A stretch of DNA of 64,000 bases from positions 3,705,007 to 3,769,006 of the forward strand of contig CM032121.1 of assembly GCA_018894105.1 (NCBI GenBank), in the 5' to 3' direction. Positions within the stretch are counted from its first letter, which is position 1. Each line of letters begins with the position of its first letter. The translations under genes were made by a program, and so were the position numbers. Shown here one piece after another: positions 36,591 through 46,613 of the stretch. Under the pieces are notes generated by a model, which saw nothing but the letters and a program-made list of their open reading frames with translations, was not told the origin of the DNA and made no database searches. This stretch comes from Jacaranda mimosifolia (Eukaryota; Streptophyta; Magnoliopsida; Lamiales; Bignoniaceae).

Positions 36591-36977
36591 GAGGGTGTTT
36601 GGGTGAGCTTATAAGCTCCTGAAAATATCTTATAAGATGTTTAAGAGCTTATAAGTTGATAAAAAGTATTTGGTAAATTTTTTTAAAAAAGATTTTATAA
36701 GATCCTAAAATAAGATGTTAGGAGCTTATAAGCTCTTTTAAAAAAAATAAGAAGATCTTAACTTATTTTTAAGTTCTTAACAAACTCCTTTATTTTTAAC
36801 TATTTTAATTACAAAATTGTCACTATTAACATCTTTTAAGCGTTAATATTTTATTTTATCCAAATACTTCAAAAACTTATTTTAAAAATAAGATCTAACA
36901 TCTTATAAGCTCCAAAAATATTTTATAAGATGTAGGAGCTTATAAAATATTTAAAATAAATTTAGCCAAACACCCTT
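36591..36977 (+). mobile_element. PIF/Harbinger-like MITE, copy 2
   Basis: 387 bases beginning GAGGGTGTTTGGGTGAGC and ending TTTAGCCAAACACCCTT, an inverted-repeat pair, flanked by TAA at 36588-36590 and 36978-36980. The empty site is preserved in block II (CATTAGACTAAGTCC near 41296) and block III (near 43296), which proves the boundaries. It is similar to 11024-11409 in opposite orientation. Confidence 0.95.
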
Positions 36978-37150
36978 TAAGTCCAATAGAAGCTTCCCTT
37001 TGTTGGAAAAACTTACCACAAAGTGGTAACATTTTCAATTCTGTCTTCTCCTTCCATGTGTCCTGTTAAACACAAGTTCGTCATGCACAACTTCTATAAC
37101 TCTGCCCCCCACCTTTGACTGACAAAGATCAACCTCTTCTTCCTTCCAAA

Positions 37151-37928
37151 ATGGATCCAAAACTCGATCCAAGAATTCTCTCCTTCATCCTTGTAAGCCT
37201 CATATTACTAGGAATCCCGGGTTGTGTCTGTCAAAACGACCAGCAGTATGAAACCTGCCGCCAGCTATTTGAGTGCGGCAGCATCAGGGATATAGGCTAT
37301 CCCTTCTGGGGTGGTAGGCGGCCAGCGTCCTGTGGCTATCCCGGCTTCGGGCTCAACTGCCAAGGCGACGTCCTTCGGCTGAACATCTCATCAACAACCT
37401 ACCGAGTCCTTTCTATTAATAACCAGACTCGAACTCTCAGGGTCGCAAGAGACGACTTATGGAACACCATTTGTCCTAGATTTCTCTTCAACACATCCTT
37501 AGATTTCAGCATCTTCGACTATTCTTCAGCTACTAATGACCAGAACATCACTCTGTACTATGGCTGCCCCCAGAATATTCTGCCCCCTGCTCCCAATCAG
37601 TTCGACTGCAATGTGAACGGAGCAAGCAGCTTGAGTTTCTACTTTACGAGTTCTGTGGTAAATATTACCACATGCAGCGGTAATATTTTTGTTCCGGTGA
37701 ATCAAACTGCGGCCCAGTTTTTGGCGTCTCTGGGGACTACTCCAGTGACAGTTCTTTTACAGTCTGCTCTTAAGAGTGGGTTTTCGATCCAGTGGTCGGC
37801 AGATGATGATGACTGCAATAACTGTGTCCGATCGGGTGGATCGTGTGGGTATAATCAGAATTCGAGGTCTTTTGCTTGCTATTGCACTGATCGAGCTTCT
37901 GACTTCGCGTGCAATAACACTCGAAACG
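37151..37928 (+). CDS. LRK10L-type ectodomain exon, unit 3
   Basis: A 778-base exon (259 residues plus one base). The ATG at 37151 (MDPKLDPRILSFILVSLILL) is chosen because units 5 and 6 start at the same place, although the frame is open further upstream. A signal peptide runs to about GCVCQ; the mature part begins with QQYETCRQLFECGSIRDIGY, a GUB_WAK_bind-type domain, followed by a WAK-associated domain ending DDDCNNCVRSGGSCGYNQN and CYCTD. The donor AACG/GTAAGT after 37928 is consensus and phase 1. The intron's third in-frame codon is TAA, so unspliced RNA would yield a protein ending Asn-Gly-Lys. No kinase follows before the next unit. Confidence 0.87.
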
Positions 37929-39493
37929 GTAAGTAAAACATGGATTCTTCCTTTCTCTGTTTCTGCATTTTTTCTGGCTAATTTACTTTTCTAGGTGGTG
38001 CGGTTAGAGGATGAACTCTCAGAACAACCTACTAACAAATTATTTCTTTCAGAACAACCTACTACCAAATTATTTCTTTCTCTTTTTCCATTTGGCGGCC
38101 TTTCCAGTCCAAACAGTATTTCCCGTGATCCTAATTTTCCAGGACTCTGATTTCCCAGATGACAGCTCTGGATCTTGACAAATATTTGAGTTGGTTTTTA
38201 TAGGGTTAATTCATGATAAGGGTTTGCTTGTTTTGATCTCTAAATCTTATATAAACATCTTAAGCTCTTCCTCAGCAGATTTGAATCCTTAAAACTTCAC
38301 CTGCTTCGCCAATATTAAGGAACAATCTCTTTAAGATCATTGGCTCCAGTTTTCAATGAAAATTGTATCCTGCTTCAGGTTACCTTGGCAAAAAGACGCA
38401 CGCTAAACTCCTCGTTTGCCTTGGTTCTCACAAAGTCTTCCCCCTTGTGCGCTTCGGGCATGGCGGCTTGTCTGGATTTTACGTTCACCTTGTTTTGTTT
38501 TTCCCTTTTCTTTTGGTAAGAAAAATGTCTAATGAAATAGAAAAAAGATCAAGGAGTGACAAGGGTGTTCTCTATCCTTAAAAACATATCGAAAAAGGGG
38601 TAAGTACTTTATATATAGTATATATGTGTGCGTATGTCAAGCCTGAAAGAAAAGTTTCAAATGATAGTAATTTACTTGAAAGATATAGAGAGATCCTTCT
38701 CTGGAAGGATGACTTCAACTGAAGGAGGAAGTTTATTTATAAGTGAGGTTATTATGGAAACATTTCGTAACCGCCTATTGGTTACAAAAATGTCTGGTAA
38801 CCGCCCGTCAGTTACAGAAACGTCTAATAATCACTAAAAATATTTTTAACTGTAAAAAACATCTTATAATAGTCAAACATTTATGTGTAAAACATTAGTT
38901 TTTCAAACAATAATGCACCTTTTTATACATTTACTTTGGATATAATTTGAGCACTTGAAATAATTCTTACTTGAATTATATAAGGTGCATAGCAACAGTT
39001 TTCACGTGATATAATTCTTGAAAATTTCTATATTCATCTTACATTCTTATTAGAAAAACTGACGGGCAGAACTAGGATGTTCCAGTGAGTTCATACTTCA
39101 CTTATTGAAGCACATTTTTCTTGGAATAAAATTCGTCATTATATGTGTTTTTTTTTTTTTTTTTAACAAAACAGTATTTTACAAATTTAAGACGAATTTG
39201 AATATAACTAAAAGATTAAGTTCGTGAACCATTTTTTCTCTTATCAAATCCTTGTATTTATACCATATCATGAATGATTTCTTTAACTATAAGAATCTTT
39301 TTAGTTACTCTTCTACCAATTTCTTTGAATTTGAAATATCAACTTCTTGAAAAATATGTGTTCTTTAGCAGGTGAAGTCAATTTTCTTTCAGCCAATAAC
39401 TTCTTTTATCTTCTTCTGGATTCCCTCCAACCACCTAATTATGTCCGAGTATATCTAAGTCTTCTATGCCATCTTCCAACTTATCAATCTTTA
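37929..39493. other. Unit 3-unit 4 spacer
   Basis: Matches 44269-44780 up to about 38515 and again at 39003-39067. The intervening 38516-39002 is an insertion of unknown type containing a short tandem repeat of GTAACCGCC(C/T) and GGTTAC words. No coding exon recognised. Confidence 0.5.
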
Positions 39494-40286
39494 ATGAATT
39501 CCCAAAACTTTTCACTATACTCCTTTCTTCATCTCCTCTCCACCACAAAACTCTTGCTTCTGTTTCAGAACCATTATGGATCCAGCAACCCGGAAGAATT
39601 TTACCACACCTGCAGCAACAACTTCACCTGTGGCAATAAGATCACTGGAATCACGTACGCTTTTCGTGGATCCAATGATCCGCCCTATTGTGGCCATCCA
39701 AGTCTAGTGTTCACTTGTAATGATCAAACTAATATAACCACCATTGATATCATGAACACGACGTATCGGGTGCTGGAAATTTACCAAGCCACACAAACCA
39801 TGAGGATTGTTAGAGAGGATGTTATGAAGGGAACTTGTCCACAAGAAATGGTTAACGCAACTCTAGACGACTCAACCTTTGACTAAGCTTCTACTTGCTT
39901 GAATCCTACATTCTTGTAGGGCTGTCTGGCCCCGAACCTCCCAGGTTTAAGCCTTCTTTCTTGTGGGAATTCTGGTGTTTATGTGTTGTCTCGAACTCAG
40001 GGCTCTGGCAATTGTACTGCTAGTGTTGTATTTCCAGTACTTGTAACTGGAAATGGATCCGGAGGATCCATGAATACTACAGGATTGGATCAAGCCCTCC
40101 AGCAAGGGTTTGAGATTAGGTGGAAGATTGGTAGCAAAGCTTGCAATGATTGCACTGAGTCAAATGGCCGATGTGGCTATAATTTTGAAGCTAATGGAAC
40201 TACTTGCTTCTGCTCTAGTCTGCCATATGTTTCTGATACTTGTCCAATGACTAGTAGAGACTCTCCAGGCAAAACACCAACCTCCT
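39494..40286 (+). pseudogene. LRK10L-type ectodomain pseudogene, unit 4
   Basis: Copy of unit 2 with the same 793-base length from ATG to donor, so there is no net frameshift. Two in-frame nonsense codons break it: TAA at 39884-39886 (codon 131, a Tyr codon in unit 2) and TAG at 39917-39919 (codon 142, also Tyr in unit 2). The remainder, including CNDCTESNGRCGYNF, stays open. The donor is still GT (CCT/GTATGT) in phase 1. The signal peptide and first domain are intact, so a short secreted fragment of 130 residues could still be made. It appears to be a recent loss. Confidence 0.92.
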
Positions 40287-41476
40287 GTATGTATTAACGC
40301 TTCCTACTGCCTTACAATGAGATGATTTATTCATTAAAGTAGTGTTATTCTTTGAATTGGAGCCGAACTTTTGGGATTAGAATAATTTCAACATTGGATT
40401 TCGAAATCTTGGTGATATTTTCTATCAAATAAAGGGAGATTTTGCTATAAAATTGTCCGTTTGTGGTCCTGTGCCCATATCAAAGTACCTATTGATATCA
40501 ACTGCTTACCATTAGACTAATAGTTATGGCTATTATACATTTGGTAGTGCAAAGAAAGGTTACATTGAACTTGAGGTGACTATATCATATAATCACTATG
40601 GGTTGAGTGGTTAGTTCTTAAGTACTAACAATAAATTTAATTAGGAATCATATAGAGATAGATTAGAAACCTCTGGTAAAATATTCGCACATGACTCAAT
40701 CGATAAAATAACTTATGTAGTTCAGGAATTGACAACTTGTAGTCTTAGAAATATTTGTGAGTTCCGATCTAGTCCTCCTAAAAATAGCAAATATTCTATT
40801 TTTTATTCAACAATTCTTGGACTCAGATAGAAGTTTAACACCAAGTCTTGATTGTAGTTGAGTTTTCTACTAAAACAACTTTTAACTTTGGATCTCATCA
40901 CCAGTCCTCTATATTTAAACAGATTCTTGGCTGCCACATATACGAAATAACATATGAAAAAAGCATTCCTTCGATATATTTTCAGTTTCATGTGCTCGGA
41001 TTCCCAGATGTGGAATCTGAAATCATTTTAGAATTGCATAAATCTGAAAAATGTGACAAAACTGAAAAGAAAACTCATCTTCCGATGTGATTTTATACAA
41101 GACAATACACCCTACCCACATTTTCTTATTAATTCTCTTAACAAAGTAGATATTTTGGTCGCCTGCAGGCTGGTTATTTTGACTAACTCCACTTGTTAAT
41201 TTCTATTCAATTTCCTACTCTTTTTTATGAGGACTAAAACAATTACCAACAGGGAAAGGCAAAACACTGTGTGAACACACAATGCCTATTTCATTAGACT
41301 AAGTCCAACAGAAGCTTCCCTTTGTTGGAAAAACTAACCACAAAGTGGCAACATTTCTAAGTCTCAGTCTTCTCCTTCCACATGTGTCCCGTCAAACACA
41401 AGTTCGTCATACACAAGTTCTATAACTTTTCCCCCCTCCTTTCACTAGCAAAGATCAACCCCCTCCTCCTTCCAAA
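40287..41476. other. Unit 4-unit 5 spacer
   Basis: Homologous to 34848-37150 without the two TAA-flanked insertions, so it shows the ancestral empty sites. No gene recognised. Confidence 0.6.
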
Positions 41477-42254
41477 ATGGGTCCAAAACTCGATCCAAGA
41501 GTTCTGTCCTTCATCCTCGTAAGCCTCATATTACTAGGAATCCCGGGTTGTGTGTGTCAAAACGACCAGCAGTATGAAACCTGCCGCCAGCCATTTGAGT
41601 GCGGCAGCATCAGGGACATAGGCTATCCCTTCTGGGGTGGTAGCCGGCCAGCGTCCTGTGGCTATCCCGGCTTCGGGCTCAACTGCCAAGGCGACGTCCT
41701 TCGGCTTAACATCTCATCAACAACCTACCGAGTCCTTTCTGTTAATAACCGGACTCGAACTCTCAGGGTCGCAAGAGACGACTTATGGAACACCATTTGT
41801 CCTAGATTTCTCTTCAACACATCCTTAGATTTCAGCATCTTCGACTATTCTTCAACTGCTAATGACCAGAACATCACTCTGTACTATGGCTGCCCCCAGA
41901 ACATGCTGCCCCCTGCTCCCAATCAGTTCGACTGCAATGTGAATGGAGCCAACAGTTTGAGTTTCTACTTTACGAGTTCTGTGGTAAATGTTACCACATG
42001 CAGCGATAATATTTTTGTTACGGTGAATCAAAATGCGGCCCGGCTTTTGGCGTCTCCGGTGACTACACCAGTGTCAGTTCTTTTGCAGTCTGCTCTTGAG
42101 AGTGGGTTTTCGATCCAGTGGTCGGCAGATGATGATGACTGCAATAACTGTGTCCGATCAGGTGGATCGTGTGGGTATAACCAGAATTCGAGGTCTTTTG
42201 CTTGTTATTGCACTGATCGAGCTTCTGACTTCACGTGCAATAACACTCGAAACG
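41477..42254 (+). CDS. LRK10L-type ectodomain exon, unit 5
   Basis: A 778-base exon (259 residues plus one base), very close to unit 3. It starts MGPKLDPRVLSFILVSLILL, then the same CRQPFECGSIRDIGYPFWGG domain and a WAK-associated domain ending DDDCNNCVRSGGSCGYNQN. Differences from unit 3 cluster in the second domain, roughly residues 155-205 (for example FVTVNQNAARLLASPVTTPV). The donor AACG/GTAAGT is phase 1, with the same immediate readthrough stop at 42262. No transmembrane or kinase exon follows directly. Confidence 0.87.
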
Positions 42255-42446
42255 GTAAGTAAAACATGGATTCTTCCTTTCTCTGTTTCTTCATTTTTTC
42301 TGGCTAATTTACTTTTCTAGGTGGTGCGGTTAGAGTATGAACTCTCAGAACAACCTACTAACAAATTATTTCTCTCTTTTCCATTTGGCGGCCTTTCCAG
42401 GCCAAACAGTTTTTCCCCTGATCCTAATTCGAATGTGGCACTAACT

Positions 42447-44778
42447 ATAAAATTGTCCGTTTGTGGTCCTGCGTCCGTCTCAAAATATCTATTAAGATCA
42501 ACTGCTTACTATTAGGCTAATAGTTATAGTTATTATCTATTTGGTAGTGCAAAGTAAGGTTATGATGAACTTGAGGTGGTTATACCATGTAAGCACTTTG
42601 GATTGAATGATTAGTCCTTGAGTACTGACAATAAATTTAACTAGGAATCATATAAAGATAGATCTGAAACCTCTAGTAAAATGCTTGCCCGTGACCCAAT
42701 CAATAAAATAACTTACGTAGTTCAAGAATGGGCGACTTGTAGTCTCAGAAATATTTGTGAGCTCTGATCTAGTCCTCCTGGAAATAGCAAATATTCTATT
42801 TTTTCATTCAACAATTCTTGGACTAGGATAGAAGTTAACACTAAGTCTTGATTGTGGTTGAGTTTTCTACCAAAACAACTTTTAACTTTGGATCTCATTA
42901 CCAGTCCTCTATATTTAAACAGATTTTTGGCTGCCACATATAAGAAATAGCATATGAACAAAGCATTCCTTAAATATATTTTTAGTTTCATGTGCTCGGG
43001 TTCCAAGATGTAGAATCTGAAATCATTTTAGAATTGCATAAATCTGAAAAATGTGACAAAACTGAATAGAAAACTCATCTTCCGATGTGATTTTATACAA
43101 GACAATACACCTGCCCACATTTTCTTATTAATTCTCTTAATCAAGTAGATATTTTGATCGCCTGCAGGCTGGTTATTTTGACTAACCCCACTTTTTAATT
43201 TCTATTCAATTTCCTACTTTTTTTTATGAAGACTAAAACAATTACCAATAGGGAAAGGCAAAGCACTTTGTGAATACACAATGCCCATTTCATTAGACTA
43301 AGTCCAACAGAAGCTTCCCTTTGTTGGAAAAATTAACCACAAAGTGGCAACATTTTCAATTCTCAGTCTGGTCCTTCCATATGTGTCCCGTTAAACACAG
43401 GTTCGCCATAAACAACTTCTATAACTCTTCTCCCCTCCTTTCACTAACAAAGATCAACCCCCTCCTCCTTCCAAAATGGATCCAAAACTCGATCCTAGAA
43501 TTCTGTCCTTGATCCTTGTAGGCCTCATATTACTAGGAATCCCGGGTTGTGTGTGTCAAAACGACCAGCAGTATGAAACTTGCCGCCAGCCATTTGAGTG
43601 TGGCAGCATCACGGGAATAGGCTATCCCTTCTGGGGTGGTAGCCGGCCAGCGTCCTGTGGCTATCCCGGCTTCGAGCTCAACTGCCAAGGCAACGTCCTC
43701 CGGCTTAACGTCTCAACACCAACCTACCGAGTCCTTGCTATTGATAACCGGACTCAAACTCTCAGGGTCGCAAGAGACGACTTATCAGATACCATTTGTC
43801 CAAGATTTCTCTTCAACACATCCTTAGATTTCAGCATCTTCGACTATTCTTCGACTGCTAATGACCAGAACATCACTCTGTACTATGGCTGCCCCCTGAA
43901 TCCGCTTGCCACCTTGCCCAATCTGTTCCCCTGCAATGCGAATGGAACAGACAGCTCGAGTTACTACCTGACGAGGGAAGCATCCGGATCCTCTACGTCA
44001 AATGTTACCACATGCCGAAGTAATATTTTTGTTCCGGTGAATCAAACTGCAGCCCAGTTTTTGGCCTCTCTGGGGACTACACCAGCGCCAGTTCTTTTAC
44101 AGTCTGCTTTTGCGAGTGGGTTTTCGATCCAGTGGTCGGCGGATGATAATAACTGCAATAACTGTGTCCGATCGGGTGGATCGTGTGGGTATAATCAGAA
44201 TTCGAGGTCTTTTGCTTGCTATTGCACCGATCGAGTTTATGACTTCACGTGCAATAACACTCGAAACGGTAAGTGAAACATGGATTCTTTCCCTCTCTGT
44301 TTCTTCATTTTTTCTGGCTAATTTCCTTTTCTCGCTGGTGTGCTTAGAGGATGAACTCTCAGAACAACCCATTAACAAATTATTTCCTTCTCTTTTTCCC
44401 CTTTGGCGGCCTTTCCAGGCCAAACAGTTTTTCCCCTTCTGGATTTTGACTAAGATTTCGGTTGGTTCTTTAAGGATTAAACATCTTAATCTCTTCCTCA
44501 GCCGATATGAATCCTTAAATCTCATCTGCTTCGCCAGAATTAAGGAATAATCTCTTGAATATTATCACCATCAAAATTGTATCCTGCTTTAGGTTACCTT
44601 CACAGGATGCACACTGTAGTCCTCATTTGCTTGGTTCTTCCGAGTCGTCTTCCTTACGCGTTTCGGGCGTGGCGGCTTGTCTGAATTTGACTTTCACCTG
44701 CTTTGTTTTTCCCCATGTGTTTACGTGTGATGTAATTCTGGAAAATTCCCATATTCATCTTATTAGAAAAACCAACCG
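42447..44778 (+). repeat. Segmental duplication block III (unit 6)
   Basis: Starts inside sequence that follows units 2 and 4 (ATAAAATTGTCCGTTTGTGG) without a unit-2-type exon, then carries unit 6 and its downstream flank to about 44778. It matches block I up to 38515 and again at 39003-39067. Confidence 0.8.
43476..44268 (+). CDS. LRK10L-type ectodomain exon, unit 6
   Basis: A 793-base exon (264 residues plus one base), third member of the unit 3/5 subfamily. It starts MDPKLDPRILSLILVGLILL, then CRQPFECGSITGIGYPFWGG. It is five residues longer than units 3 and 5 because of an insertion in the second domain near YLTREASGSSTSNVTTC. That region is the most variable among the three copies, while the cysteine frame and the C-terminal NNCVRSGGSCGYNQN are conserved. 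The donor AACG/GTAAGT is phase 1; the readthrough stop TGA ends at 44276. No kinase exon follows before unit 7. Confidence 0.87.
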
Positions 44779-46613
44779 GTGATATTTTATGTATGAAAGT
44801 TTATAGATGTTATAAATTTTATGGTAAACTAAAATACCCAATAAGTATTAGCTCTTCGTTTGCTCCTACTGTATTGATGCTTGGTAGTTTCCACCATCTA
44901 TTTAGCTTTGAGTCTTAAGATTTGACTGCAGACAGTCATCTATAAATACTTTACGCCTAATCATTTCGGAAAATGCTTTCATTAGAAAAAAAAAAAATTA
45001 TAAATTCTTAAAATGTTATAATTTTATAATTTTTATTTAAAAAAATTAAGAATATATAATTTGTTTATGAAATCTTAACAATTTTCTTTTTAAATTATAA
45101 TTATAAAAATTATTATTATTAATATTTTATAAATTTTGAAAATTTTATTTCATTCTATATTTTAAGAATTTATTTTTTAATTAAGTTTTAATATCTTATG
45201 AAATGGAAGAGTTTATAATTTTTTTTAAATAATTTAAATAAATATTTTTTTAATTTTCATAATATTGCGTGTAAGCAAAATTTCATACACAAAAATATTT
45301 AATTTCAATTTAGGGGTAAACGAGCATGAAAATTAAATATCCCACCCGGCCGACATATGTATGAATATTCAACTTAGGAGAGTTGCAAGGGAAGTTTTTC
45401 TTTTATTTTTATTTTTTATAATAGATTTTGTGGAATTGTGGGGCAAAAAAAAAAAAAAGAACTAAATGCTGACCTTCTTCCTCTCCAATAACAATTTTAT
45501 AATCATGACAACAACTATTAGATTTATTTAATATGAAAAGTGGACCATTTTTTCCTAATAATAATACCTTTCATAGTGCTTCAATGTCAAAGTTTGTGGG
45601 CTATGAAGTCCACAAACATACACCACCATCACTGGGCCCCCTTGGAAAATTCTTGTGATTGATTTGGCCACCTAATTAATCACTAAATAAATATAATATT
45701 ATATGTTTATAATTATTTAATTAATTAAATATCAGGTAATAATGTCATCTGTCCTGGTCAAGTTCGAGTCCAAATCATATATTCTAATTAGCATTTTGTT
45801 TTCTATTATACACACTGTTTATAAAATATGAATCATCTAGTAACTAAATTAGTGTACTTTAATGAATTATGATGACAAATAGTTTTGGTTTTTTTATATT
45901 ATTTTCTCTCTTTTTGATTTTTAGCTCTTTTTTTTTTTGAGATTATTTCTTGTTGTAATAGATTGTTTATTTTATTTTAAAATTTTAAAAATGGATAAAA
46001 TTTATTTAAAATTTGTATTATTATATAAAAATAAATAGCATTTTTATTTTAAAATTATAAGAGTTCTAAACCATATATAAATGTGTATAAGTGCACTGTG
46101 CATTAAAGTTGCTAGTATATTTTAGATAAATCCAATGGTTAAAAAATACATCATGAAATAATCAATCATGTTTTTTATTTATATATACATGCCCAATAAA
46201 ATTTATTAGAGTTTGAACATCAAATTTTATATATATATATATATATATGTAATGAATGTTACTGAACTAATTGACTGTTCAACATCCTTCAGCAGTTGAT
46301 TTTGCATATTATACTCTTACATAAGACATGATTTTGCAAAACCTTCACCTAATCCTCTTCTTAATAAATTTAATATATCATTAATCACTCACAATAAATG
46401 ATAATTTCTTATTATACTATTTGATTTATTACATCATAAACTTTTGTCTGTTCCCTCCAATATTAGTTTCCTAGTCAACTAAAGTCTGCTGCACGAGAAA
46501 AAACAAACTATTCAAAATTTAAAAAAAAAAAATTCAACTTTTAGGAATTATGCCTTCAAAATTACAACTAAAAATGGCATCTCACTTCCTCGGTCTCTCC
46601 GCCACCACCACCA
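44779..46613. other. AT-rich spacer upstream of the kinase-bearing unit
   Basis: No gene recognised. It includes poly-A/T stretches, a TA microsatellite at about 46230-46249, and a GTCAAC (reverse W-box core) near 46474. It probably contains the promoter of unit 7. Confidence 0.45.

Larger units (their letters stand above)
34848..37150. other. Unit 2-unit 3 spacer with two transposon insertions
   Basis: Intron or intergenic DNA homologous to 40287-41476 and 42447-43475. Two TAA-flanked insertions (35793-36523 and 36591-36977) account for most of its extra length. It includes an AT microsatellite near 36077-36121. A TTGAC W-box core lies at 37115-37119 just upstream of unit 3. Confidence 0.6.
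33660..39067 (+). repeat. Segmental duplication block I (units 2 and 3)
   Basis: Contains ectodomain units 2 and 3 with flanks. It matches block II (from 39089) from TTCATTTTTCACTTATTGAAG through unit 3 and beyond, and matches block III from about 35015 to its right end. It carries three insertions absent from the other blocks: 35793-36523, 36591-36977 and about 38516-39002. Confidence 0.85.
39089..42435 (+). repeat. Segmental duplication block II (units 4 and 5)
   Basis: Second copy of the unit 2 plus unit 3 segment, lacking the block I transposon insertions. Its right end, near TTTTTCCCCTGATCCTAATT, is replaced at about 42436-42447 by sequence that belongs downstream of a unit-2-type exon. 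Confidence 0.85.

Noticed and set aside
38363..38837. Frames of 69-72 residues after unit 3
   Set aside because: The equivalent sequence after unit 6 does not preserve the frame, and no transmembrane or kinase motif is present.
44097..44550. Frames of 142 and 146 residues spanning the end of unit 6
   Set aside because: They cross the unit 6 exon end and intron in the wrong frame; equivalents in units 3 and 5 are broken.
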